Made by a program: the position numbers and the translations under genes. The notes beneath the pieces were generated by a model. The model was not told the DNA's origin and ran no database searches. It was given only the letters and a program-made list of their open reading frames with translations. A DNA stretch of 10,894 nucleotides, from contig QZLH01001601.1 of the NCBI GenBank assembly GCA_003833135.1, forward strand, positions 7,185 through 18,078, read 5' to 3'. Source of the stretch: Oehlia diaphana (lineage: Eukaryota > Glomeromycota > Glomeromycetes > Glomerales > Glomeraceae). Shown here piece after piece: positions 1 through 7,539 of this stretch (the stretch's first letter is position 1; each line of letters begins with the position of its first letter).

Positions 1-218
1 ATAAATTTAGTATGTGTTTTACAAATAAAATTTTTATATGCAAAATTTAATTTTGAAAACTTTTACTTAATGTACTTAAGACAGTTTCATAGACAAAATT
101 TTAAGTTATAAGCAGTTTCTTAAAATTTTTTAAAAAATTCTTTGTCTTGGTTACATGACTGATCTTTTGTTTTTTGTTTACATTACGTCTGATCTTAAAT
201 TTTAATTGGATAAAATTG
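1..218. other. AT-rich spacer, no gene seen
   Basis: Very AT-rich sequence with frequent stops in all frames. I see no coding, RNA or transposon signature here. It leads directly into the hairpin-bearing tandem repeat that begins near 219. Confidence 0.6.
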
Positions 219-418
219 GAAAAAAATGTTGCGAAATATTTTTTTAATTTAAAAATATATTTTGAAAAAACGTTTCATAACATTTTTTCTTTAAATTAAT
301 TAAAAAATGTTGTGAAATGCTTTTTTTAATTAAATATAATTTGAAAAAGCATTTCGCAATATTTTTTCATTAAATTAGTTGAAAAAATATTGCGTAAACA
401 TTTTTTATTAAATTGGTT
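219..418. repeat. ~80-bp tandem repeat with internal hairpins, about 2.5 units
   Basis: The block AAAAATGTTGYGAAAT recurs at 222, 303 and (diverged) 383, giving spacings of 81 and 80 bp. Each of the first two units ends in an ATTTTTTC..TTAAATTA stretch. The third unit is shortened because its central part is missing. Inside unit 2, the arms 302-325 and 344-367 are inverted copies matching at 22 of 24 positions, so single strands would fold into a hairpin. Unit 1 carries a more decayed version. It may derive from a MITE-like or satellite repeat; no coding capacity. Confidence 0.7.
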
Positions 419-545
419 CAGTAAACTAATGCCAAAACTGATCAGGTGAATTGCAGAATTGCAGATTACTAATCGCAATTCAACTCCAAAATCTGCAATA
501 TTGCGAATTTGATCAATCAATTGCGGCACTATCCTTAATACCAAT
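412..545. repeat. Fold-back (long imperfect inverted repeat), possible MITE
   Basis: The inner arms 439-467 and 490-515 are inverted copies, both beginning TGATCA at the outside and ending at AATCTGCA in the middle, with a loop at 468-489. The pairing continues outward more weakly through TGCC..GGCA (429-432 and 525-528) and ATTGG..CCAAT (412-416 and 541-545). No target-site duplication could be fixed. A minus-strand open stretch of 72 codons across 326-544 is explained by this repeat and has no protein-like features. Confidence 0.6.
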
Positions 546-568
546 AAATTGATATGCTTATATGGGAA

Positions 569-724
569 ATGTTATATTTACTATTGATCCTTAACACTAA
601 TGTGTTCTTATTTAAGGTAATCATTTGTAAGCGTTGTCATCGACGTCTGCCACCCATCGATAAACAAGCATTTACCCCATTATCTTCCATAATGAAATAC
701 ATTATTATCTTGCTTAGTTTATAG
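569..724 (+). CDS. Small ORF with CxxC motif (51 codons), doubtful
   Basis: An ATG-initiated frame of 51 codons with a hydrophobic start (MLYLLLIL) followed by ICKRCHRRLPPIDKQAF, then a hydrophobic tail and TAG at 722. The stretch 627-685 is clearly richer in G and C than its surroundings, which is why I list it. A CxxC next to a basic LPP stretch resembles one half of a small zinc-binding knuckle, but the second cysteine pair needed for such a fold is absent. It could be a decayed exon or a chance frame. Family not recognised, no function proposed. Confidence 0.2.
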   Translation: MLYLLLILNTNVFLFKVIICKRCHRRLPPIDKQAFTPLSSIMKYIIILLSL

Positions 725-1737
725 TCATAAATTCTCTTTAACTGTGACCTCTTTCGCTACAAAGGTTTATATTTACTCCTCCTTATAATTCACGATTAAT
801 AACTCACAATAAAATAAAATAAAATAAATATAAAAATTTAGGGCGAACCATATTACTTTTTATAAATATAATACTTTAATTTAAGTAAATCATTAAATGT
901 ACTTTTTCATCATAAGAAAAGCATACAAAAAGAATCGAAATAATTCATTAATGTATTAAAATAATATTTTTATTTCTCCTTAATTTTCATCATTAAAATA
1001 ATTATCATTTTTACTACTATCATCTTTTTCCTCTAAAATTCACTACTTTTACTTACTAATTCACCAATTCATTATTACTTACTAATCATCATTTTTCCTA
1101 CTTAAAATTCGCTTTCGCTCCTTTTCTGATTTCCTTCCTTTTTTTCCTTTTTATTTGATTTTTACAAATTCTTTCTCCTTTCTTTCTATTTCATATGTAT
1201 TATTTTATGCGTTATTTACATATTATCTATTTTACATGTTATTTTATATTATTTTTATATATATTCTTACAATCTATTTTATATTTTTATGTCATCTTTT
1301 TTTTATGTATTCTCGATCTTTTCTTTAATCTATTATCTTTCATGTTCTTTAATCTGTTTTCTTTTATATTTTGTTGTTAAGAAAATATCGTCAAGAAAGT
1401 AATCTTTTCAAAATATTCATATGAAAATAAAATCTATTTTCATGACTCATAATTGCTTCTATTGATTGTTCCTATTGTTAAATCTGATAAACCAGTTATT
1501 ATATCAGGGTATAATAAACCAGTTTCTATCTTGAAAATGATCGACATCTAACTCAGCCCATTTGATCTTCATTATTTATTCAATAAATATTACATCATGC
1601 AGATCATTTCATTTCCACATGTTTCATCTTTTCAGCTAATTATTTATCCATATCACGTGATTTCTTCAGTTAATTATTTATCCCTGCTTATTTATCATAT
1701 CGTCACTTTATATTACTTGATTATCTTAATACCTGCG
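725..1737. other. Non-coding, pyrimidine-rich spacer
   Basis: No gene is supported. An (AAAAT)n microsatellite lies at about 809-829. From about 960 to 1380 the + strand is made mostly of T and C with little G. This produces a spurious 61-codon Phe/Leu/Tyr/Ile frame at 1195-1380 that I do not accept. An 11-bp direct repeat (ATAAACCAGTT) occurs at 1487-1497 and 1514-1524. The end of this stretch should contain the 5' end of the MULE, but no terminal inverted repeat could be identified. Confidence 0.55.
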
Positions 1738-2446
1738 GTTACAGCGTATGAACATTCACAATATAAAAGAGTAATATTTTCAGCAGTTGCAAAATAATAG
1801 ATTTAAAACAATGTTGAATACTACTTGCATAACTCAGAATTGTATAGATACCTATAATACCATAGTCTTATTGATGCACAAATACATACTAAAAAGTAAG
1901 TATATTACTAAGCTACAGTTTTTAGCAAACAAACATATATTTTCAATCTTAAGAATCAGTTTTTATTAACAACAAAATATCTTGAAAAGCAATAATACTT
2001 TAAAATTATCTACTACTTGAAGAATAACTTTATAAAAGCTCTTGGATTTACAATACCTCTGCTCAATAATATTGGCATTACAAACTTAAAGGAAATTGTT
2101 GTAGATTTTACTTTCAAGACAAATTAGGAATATTTTGAATTTTTTGCTGTAAAGGCAAATTGTAGAGAATATGGAATGCTAATAGCATATTTATACCTTT
2201 TAACATGTGATAGTGAAACAGAAGTGTATAATGATCCCAAAAATCAAATTAATACTAGGATATAAGTTGTTGTGTAAATTTTTTACTAACCTTCAAAATG
2301 AGAGATTGCTGCCAGTATTTGTTTTACTTTACTAAAAATGGTCAATTTTTTAAAATGATTTTGTAATAATTTTAACATACTACAAAAATACATTTAATAC
2401 ATCAAAATGTTTTTGTTATACTTTTGTCATTATTTTGTAATTATAT

Positions 2447-2476
2447 TGTATCTAGGTTTATAAAAATAATTCAAAA
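2447..2476 (+). repeat. Internal direct repeat of the MITE, copy 1
   Basis: TGTATCTAGGTTTATAAAAA begins a 30-bp block that recurs at 2639-2668 with 27 of 30 positions identical. The two copies are 192 bp apart. The second copy overlaps the inner edge of the right terminal repeat. Confidence 0.75.
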
Positions 2477-2638
2477 TAATATTACAATAATTTTTTAATA
2501 TTTTTGCTATTATTTTATTATTATAATATAATTAACTTTGATATTATTTTAATATGTTAATCTCAAAAATACCTTAAAAATATATTGACATATTTTGAAA
2601 ATTTTATAAAATAATTGCACAATTATTTTGAAAGCCAC

Positions 2639-2668
2639 TGTATCTAGATCTATAAAAATATTTCAAAA
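2639..2668 (+). repeat. Internal direct repeat of the MITE, copy 2
   Basis: Second copy of the 30-bp block, starting TGTATCTAGATCTATAAAAA. It differs from copy 1 at three positions and runs into the right terminal inverted repeat. Confidence 0.75.
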
Positions 2669-3435
2669 AATTAGCTATTTTTAGTAAAGTATTAGACAAG
2701 AATGCAGAAGAGATATCGATATCAGCTATAGAAAAAGCATGGTCATGGATAACAAATCTACAATTTTGCTATTGGCATTTGGAACATACCATTAGCAGAT
2801 GTCTAAAGGATAAGAAGTCAAAATCATCTGGCTATTCAAAAAATAAAGTAATGGAAGCTTACCAGCAATTTGACTTTATTAATTCATCATGTATTCCAAA
2901 TAATAGTACTGAAAGTTTATACCCAAATGACAAAATAAAGAAGATTATAAATATGATTAAATGATATGCAAATATACATTCATTGATTCCAGTAATAAAA
3001 AATACCTTCTGAAAATTTGCTCAAATCTACTGATACTGTATACAAGAAATATATCAATTTTGTTATAATTATAATCCTCCTAAATTGTAAAGTTACTTAT
3101 GGATAAATTGGTATAATAAAAAGGATTGGAAACTTTTTACTTGTTCAGTATATTCATCAGTCATATCCATGACTAGGACTATAATAATTACTGAAAGTTA
3201 TTGGCGAGTGCTAAAATATAATTATAAGTATAATTATAATAAGTCTTGCCTTAATCGGCTTATACAAATTCTTGTTGAGCAATTAGTTCCAGATTGTGAT
3301 CTTAAACTGACTTAATATCATATGAATTGCACCTTTTCAGCATGGTGGCAAACCTTCAAAAAAGATTGGATCAAAGCTATGAATACAAATATTGAATCTG
3401 AAATGGATGAAAGTTATCATATTGATGCAACCAAC

Positions 3436-3492
3436 TGGATATATTCCTGTCCAGTATACTCCCATAATCCCTATTTCCTTTGCAAGTATTTA
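3436..3492 (+). other. Degenerate SWIM zinc finger within the MULE
   Basis: SWIM domains (CxCx(n)CxH) often follow the catalytic core in MULE transposases and contribute to nucleic-acid binding. Here the frame reads WIYSCP...FLCKYL. The second and third cysteines remain (3448-3450, 3481-3483). The positions expected to be the first Cys and the final His are both Tyr (TAT at 3442-3444 and 3487-3489). Both changes fit single transitions (TGT to TAT; CAT or CAC to TAT or TAC), matching the decay of the rest of the gene. Zinc binding is presumably lost. Confidence 0.65.
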
Positions 3493-3618
3493 GTTGCAAA
3501 AAAAATATTTAATTCAGGAGAGATAACCAGATCATACATAAAAAAAAAGTGTACCACTATATTTTAGAGAGTACGACAGATTACCAAATAGGAAAAGGCT
3601 ATTGTCTGTTTTTTACTC

Positions 3619-4377
3619 TACGATAATGATGAAAATCGAAATGTAAAATGCATGTTTTATTTAAAGACAAAAGCAGTTTGATATATTTTATCCATGCAAA
3701 ATCAGTTTATGCATGAAAAAAATCATATTTACTCGGAACTTGGGGGTTTCTCAAAATGGGAAAGATGTGTAAAACTTGTATCACACTTAACAATTTTTCC
3801 TTTTTTTTTCCTTCCTAATATAACTCTCAAAGGTTAAACTCATTTACAATCACTTATTTAGGTAAAAACTTATTCGTCACCCTTAATCGTCACTGTTTAT
3901 TTTTACATGTTAGTGCATTACGCCATAATGTGGGCCAAATATCACGTGACTGCAACTTTTTTTTTGCTACCTACCTTTATGGAAATAGCACGTCACCATG
4001 ACTATCCTCTGGTCTTTTTTGGTACTGATAAAATACCATCAATTTGCTAAGAAAACGATTCTTGGAAAAGAACTATTATTGAAGATGATTTTACTAATCA
4101 ATCCCGCTTAAGTTCTAGTAATTTGCAAAATGTAGTATTAATAAAAAGTAATAGTATAGCAGACGAAATGGAGGTAAAGTTAACTTACTATAAAAAAGTC
4201 TTTGATTTTGCATTGATGTTATATAAAAAAGAAAAAGACAATGTTCATTTTGTAAAAAGTTTTAATACTCTTATGAAACCAGCTGTCAAAGCTGTTGAAG
4301 AGTGTTTGATGCTCAAACACAACAAAGTACATGGAAAGCTTCAAAAAAATGGAAAACTTTCTTTCTGGTTGTGTTAA
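3619..4377 (+). pseudogene. Probable C-terminal extension of the MULE remnant
   Basis: After the core, frame 1 reads YDNDENRNVKC, then AV-stop-YILSM, then a charged stretch with SELGGFSKWERCVKL. A poor, T-rich section (about 3790-3955) follows, and then a protein-like run to a stop at 4375 that includes ENDSWKRTIIEDDF, KLTYYKKVFDFALMLYKKEK and KPAVKAVEEC. Only four stops (3679, 3835, 3859, 4048) break frame 1 over some 250 codons. Two of these (TGA 3679, TAA 4048) fit CGA or CAA decay. The final residues NGKLSFW recall the NTMFW-like ends I associate with fungal MULE proteins, so I treat this as the same gene. The T-rich middle could be an intron or small insertion. An unrelated gene fragment remains possible. 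Confidence 0.45.
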
Positions 4378-4961
4378 ATGTTTCCAATAAAATTTAAAGT
4401 ATCATTTATAGTTAAGAGTTTGGAGACATACAGGGAAAAGGTTTAACATTAAATGTTTGCACCTACTTTTAAAAGTAGTCAAAAATCAGTTATGGTTTGG
4501 GGATGTTTTACTAGAGGAATAAAAGGACCATTAATTTTTTGTAATGAAAATAAAGAAGGAGATGAAAAATCAATTCAAATACTTACATTAGAATCTTGAA
4601 TTCACATTTATATCCAACACACAGTTTGCAAATTGACAGGAAGGGCTGCAATTTTCAACAGGATAATGCGCCTATTCATACCATGAAAATAACCAAAAAT
4701 TGGTTGAAGAAGAATAAAATTGTAATTATTGATTGGCTGGCAAATTCTCCAGATTTAAACCCAATAGAGAACATCTGGAAACAATTAAAAGACAATATCC
4801 AGGCCTGTAAGGCCTTTTCAAGAATCGTGAGTGAACTTAAAGTTGCACTAAGTGAAGAATGGGAAAATTTGGATTGCTCCATTTTTGAAGAGGTTGTTGC
4901 TTCAATGTCACAAAGAATCAATGCAGTATTAGAAACAAGAGGAGGGCCAACACATTATTAG
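4378..4961 (+). pseudogene. 5'-truncated Tc1/mariner transposase (DD34E), decayed
   Basis: Tc1/mariner transposases carry two N-terminal DNA-binding helix-turn-helix regions and a DDE/D core. Only the catalytic part is present. LRVWRHTGKRFNIKCL is read in frame 2 (4412-4456), PTFKSSQKSVMVWGCF in frame 1 (from 4462), and the rest in frame 3 from about 4584 to a natural stop at 4959. In frame 3, FQQDNAP holds the second catalytic Asp (codon 4662) and SPDLNPIENIW the third acidic residue, Glu (codon 4767). Exactly 34 residues separate them, which is the Tc1 DD34E spacing. The protein ends in RRGGPTHY-like form (RGGPTHY). The helix-turn-helix part and a clear first Asp (SDE box) are missing. Two frameshifts lie near 4457-4461 and 4570-4584. 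The open frame from 4596 starts at TTG, so it has no ATG of its own. Non-functional. Confidence 0.9.
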
Positions 4962-5070
4962 TTATTTTAGAAATTATTTCTTTACATGAAGTTTAATAAA
5001 ATCAATAAAATTTGGCCATTTTGGTGTCAATTTTAAATTGGGGAATACTTTCTGAGGCAATTATACACTG
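4962..5070 (+). mobile_element. 3' untranslated and terminal region of the Tc1 element
   Basis: The sequence just after the transposase stop ends in TTGGGGAATACTTTCTGAGG followed by CAATTATACACTG. Read on the minus strand this begins CAGTGTATAATTGCC, the CAGTG-type end common in Tc1-like elements. No matching 5' terminal repeat is seen upstream, in agreement with 5' truncation. The exact outer boundary and any TA duplication are uncertain. Confidence 0.5.
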
Positions 5071-5377
5071 CTTACAGATTATGCTTTGGGGTCTGCACCC
5101 ACTGTACGTTAAGGACGCCCAATTTTTTTATAATGTATGGATATATGTGATTTATAGAATAGAATCGACTACCCCAGTATAACCTTACGAAATGGCTGGC
5201 ATTATGCAACTGTTAAGTATGGCGCACATGTGATAAATAGCGCGTGACGAATAGGATTTTGCTATTCTAATTCCCATAAATATTTATAAAAAATGGGCAA
5301 TGATGAAAAAAATGTACGTGATTTTCGTACCGCTGAGAAATCGCGCTGCGCCTATTCAATATCTCAATAATCAATAG
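5071..5377. other. Spacer with TATA-like site and a 25-codon upstream ORF
   Basis: Slightly richer in G and C than the flanks, with several CG dinucleotides (for example 5239-5248). A TATA-like TTTATAAAAA lies at 5283-5292. An ATG at 5293 opens a 25-codon frame (MGNDEKNVRDFRTAEKSR..) that stops at 5368, seven bases before the ATG at 5378. It could be an upstream ORF of the tentative gene that follows, or chance. No transposon feature seen. Confidence 0.35.
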
Positions 5378-5701
5378 ATGTTTTACGGAAAGAAGATTAT
5401 TAAAAAGGTAAAATCAATTGAAGATCAATTGAATAATAATGAGTGAGTATAAAATAGGATAAATAACCTGTATGCGAGTTGATAACATTGATAAATCGCA
5501 TCGCAATTTACTGTTATTTTTTATGTAATAAAATGTAGTACCACAAATAGATAATTTTTTTTAATTTACAGAGAAAGGAAATCTCAAAGGAACGCGTGCG
5601 AAGTATTTATAAAATTTATGGATATAATTATAAATTATAGACTCTATATGCTCATCTTATGTACGATGAATAGATTTATCTCAAATATAATTATAGATTA
5701 A
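5378..5701 (+). CDS. Tentative two-exon small gene, 64 aa, unknown function
   Basis: An ATG at 5378 opens MFYGKKIIKKVKSIEDQLNN. The frame would stop at 5444, but a good donor (GA|GTGAGT, intron start 5443) pairs with a T-rich tract ending in TTTACAG (intron end 5571), giving a 129-bp GT-AG intron. Splicing keeps the frame and continues EERKSQRNACEVFIKFMDII to TAA at 5699. The product would be basic at the N terminus with a Leu/Ile-rich tail. Exon 1 is 65 nt and exon 2 is 130 nt. I do not recognise a family, and no function is proposed. Chance agreement of splice signals is possible in AT-rich DNA. Confidence 0.3.
5443..5571 (+). other. Candidate intron (GTGAGT...TTTACAG)
   Basis: 129 bp with donor GTGAGTAT and acceptor AATTTACAG preceded by a run of eight T. 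Its removal joins two compatible reading frames. No clear branch-point consensus could be assigned. Confidence 0.35.
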
Positions 5702-6133
5702 TTATGATAAACCACATTTTTTTTTGTTTAACCCGAATTATATGTACTTTGAGGGGGAATGTACGGAAAAAATCATCACTTTGTTTTGGCGGGCGCAGTG
5801 AAATTAGTTTAAATACTTTACGCTAATAATTTTATTAATGACGTAAATTCTGCGGCAAGTAGTAGCCGTAGTAGTAGCTATAACAGATAACTCTTTTTCC
5901 TTTGAAGGAAAACAAGTAGTTTTTCCGTTGGTTTAAAAAAATTGGGAATATGGCGTTATTACTAACAACAACAAACAACAATAATGAAATATGTTTTATC
6001 TTAAATAGAAATTATTATTATTATTATTTATCATTATTATTTTATTTAAAGTAAAAAAAAGGAAATATATTTATTTTTAACTTGTTTTTATTTATTGTCA
6101 CATTTTATTTATTTATCACTTTACAATTCATAA
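5702..6133. other. Non-coding spacer with hairpin and microsatellites
   Basis: Holds a perfect small hairpin, TTTTCCTT-TG-AAGGAAAA, at 5895-5912. There is a GTAGTAGC-type trinucleotide stretch at about 5858-5879 and an (ATT)n run at about 6010-6028. A less AT-rich island (GGCGGGCGCAG, 5788-5798) lies upstream of these. No reading frame worth reporting. Confidence 0.5.
5895..5912. repeat. Perfect 8-bp stem hairpin
   Basis: TTTTCCTT and AAGGAAAA are exact inverted copies around a two-base loop (TG). It is not followed by a clear T tract that would mark a polymerase III terminator. Meaning unknown. Confidence 0.5.
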
Positions 6134-6488
6134 ATTAGGAATCTGGGATTAAAAAAGTGTTTTTTTCTTTTCGGTAAGTAAAATGAGATTCAAAAAATTA
6201 TAAAATCAAGTCAATCAAATACGAAGTTTCAAAAATTTATTCAACTCCTATAAATAGCTTAGCTAATTGTTATCAAATATTTGGCGTATTTTATCTGTTT
6301 GGTTACTTCATGCAGGCGTATTTCATTTGCTGATGTTATCAATGTACAGATTAACACATTACTGCGCAACAAAGACCTGTTACACTAACATGATACACGC
6401 GTACAAAGAAAATTGGAATATGTTTAATATGTTTAAAAATTTCAGGTTTAAGAACCTGTTTTTATTATCTTCAATTTTATGCATGTAA
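6134..6488 (+). CDS. Tentative spliced coding fragment, start not found
   Basis: A strong donor, TCG|GTAAGTA at 6174, follows a short open stretch (IRNLGLKKCFFLF). The acceptor TTCATGCAG ends at 6315. Removing the 142-bp intron joins this stretch, without breaking frame, to GVFHLLMLSMYRLTHYCATK and on to a stop at 6486. The unspliced frame from 6267 covers the same C-terminal residues. The product would be hydrophobic, then cysteine- and methionine-containing. No ATG is visible before the donor, so any real gene would need an earlier exon. An overlapping frame (6263-6388) also looks protein-like, which weakens the case. Not recognised. Confidence 0.2.
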
Positions 6489-7285
6489 TAATTATAATTT
6501 CCGACAAGAAAAATATTGCGCATTTATCTACATCACACGAAATAATGACACGTAAATATTTTTGATTGGCAGTTTCTATAAGTTTGGGCAGCTTTTACTT
6601 TTTGGTCGGAAATTTTTTCCGAAATATTTTAAAATGAAATATGAATTTTATCTAAATTAAATCTATAAACTTGCCATTACAGTAAAGCATTTCCCGATAT
6701 TTTTATAATATTTAATTTATTTCGCATATTTCGAGATATTTCGCGTTATCAATTCATAATTTTTTTTTTTTCATCACCTTGAAAATCATATTTAAAAAAT
6801 AAACAAATAAGTTGATAACCTTCTTTAGGATATTTTTTTTTTCAATAAAGTAATTTAATACTAAACTGAGGAAAAAAAAGCCGGAAAAAGCCGATTCATA
6901 TAGAAATGTATGCATATTCTTACATATTCGTATGTTCCGTTCGTATTCCGATTCATTATTGACTGATTGAAATAGGCGTCTTTGGTACAACGATGTAAAT
7001 AATTAGAAAAACAATTTCATATGAATTGCTACAATTTATTGTACAGCTTATAATGGTGGAGCACGAGCCATCTTTATCTAAACCTGTTTTTTTTACATCC
7101 CGAGAAAATAATCGGTTTAATCATGTGTTCACTCGTTAATATGGTATCGAATGGTGATTATTGATTGGATGATAAAGCATCTTTTTTAAAGGAGAGAAAA
7201 TTTTTCATTTACGCAGTAAAAAACGGAGAAAAGAAACATGATAGGAAATTAATTTAATCTTATGTATGTATGTTGTTTATCTATT

Positions 7286-7315
7286 TATTATTATTTACAG
7301 TATTATTATTTACAG
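7286..7315 (+). repeat. 15-bp tandem duplication
   Basis: Two perfect adjacent copies of TATTATTATTTACAG (7286-7300 and 7301-7315). Confidence 0.8.
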
Positions 7316-7487
7316 TATTAATGAATAATCGATTATTAAAGATTAATTAAATTATCAATATTCTCGATTTTTAAAATGTAATTTATAAACAAGAAAAAAT
7401 AAATAATTTTTTAAAAATATTCAAAATAAATTTTAATATCCCATTTTAATAAAGAATATATCACTAAAGATCAAAGAACGCATAAAG

Positions 7488-7539
7488 TATATATATATAT
7501 ATATACAGTATATACACTGTATATACTGTACAGTATATA
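7488..7539. repeat. TA microsatellite and nested palindromes
   Basis: A (TA)n run passes into repeated ACAGTATATA/TATACTGT blocks. TATATACTGTACAGTATATA at 7520-7539 is a perfect 20-bp palindrome, and a second imperfect one overlaps it upstream. The stretch could extrude as a cruciform. No protein-binding role can be inferred. Confidence 0.8.

Larger units (their letters stand above)
2327..2689. mobile_element. 363-bp MITE with TA target-site duplication
   Basis: Terminal inverted repeats lie at 2327-2356 and 2660-2689. The outer 13 bp (CTTTACTAAAAAT) are identical, and 26 of 30 bp match overall. The element is flanked by TA on both sides (2325-2326 and 2690-2691), the duplication typical of Tc1/mariner-superfamily elements. 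Removing the element plus one TA rejoins TTGTTTTATTAGACAAG, which reads FVLLDK without interruption and in frame with the MULE on both sides. It has no coding capacity and is very AT-rich. Its ends differ from those of the Tc1 fragment at 4378-5070, so that family is probably not its source. Confidence 0.85.
1738..4377 (+). pseudogene. Decayed MULE (Mutator-like) transposase, split by a MITE
   Basis: MULE transposases cut and paste DNA in the nucleus using a DDE RNase H-fold catalytic core. Frame 1 carries the readable protein at 1738-2265; frame 2 takes over at 2276-2326. After the 2327-2689 insertion, frame 1 resumes at 2692 and runs to about 3548, then frame 3 to about 3620. Visible parts, in order: an N-terminal stretch with HNSELYRYL; VVDFTFKTN with catalytic Asp at 2104-2106; the second Asp in LDKNAEE at 2695-2697; the CYWH motif (CxxH) at 2767-2778; ITESYWRVLK with the likely catalytic Glu at 3193-3195; and a degenerate SWIM zinc finger at 3436-3492. 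Fourteen stops interrupt frame 1 of the core (for example 1795, 1798, 1804, 2125, 2962, 3010, 3031, 3088, 3313), and each fits C-to-T or G-to-A change of a Gln, Arg or Trp codon. The 5' limit is approximate and the tail after 3626 is less certain. Non-functional. Confidence 0.85.

Noticed and set aside
326..544. 72-codon open frame on the minus strand
   Set aside because: It lies across the hairpin tandem repeat and the fold-back, which explain its composition. No protein family is recognisable.
1195..1380. 61-codon frame on the plus strand
   Set aside because: Almost entirely Phe, Leu, Tyr and Ile, as expected from a T-rich tract; low complexity.
1787..1969. 60-codon frame starting with TTG
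   Set aside because: It is a shifted frame over the MULE remnant. The family-like residues are in frame 1, and TTG is not a credible start here.
4676..4921. 81-codon minus-strand frame
   Set aside because: Antisense shadow of the Tc1 transposase, which is clearly coded on the plus strand.
6754..6990. 78-codon minus-strand frame with a hydrophobic middle
   Set aside because: Begins with TTG rather than ATG, and its C-terminal half is made of Phe and Lys codons from homopolymer runs. An internal GTAAGA...CTCAG pair does not yield an open spliced frame.
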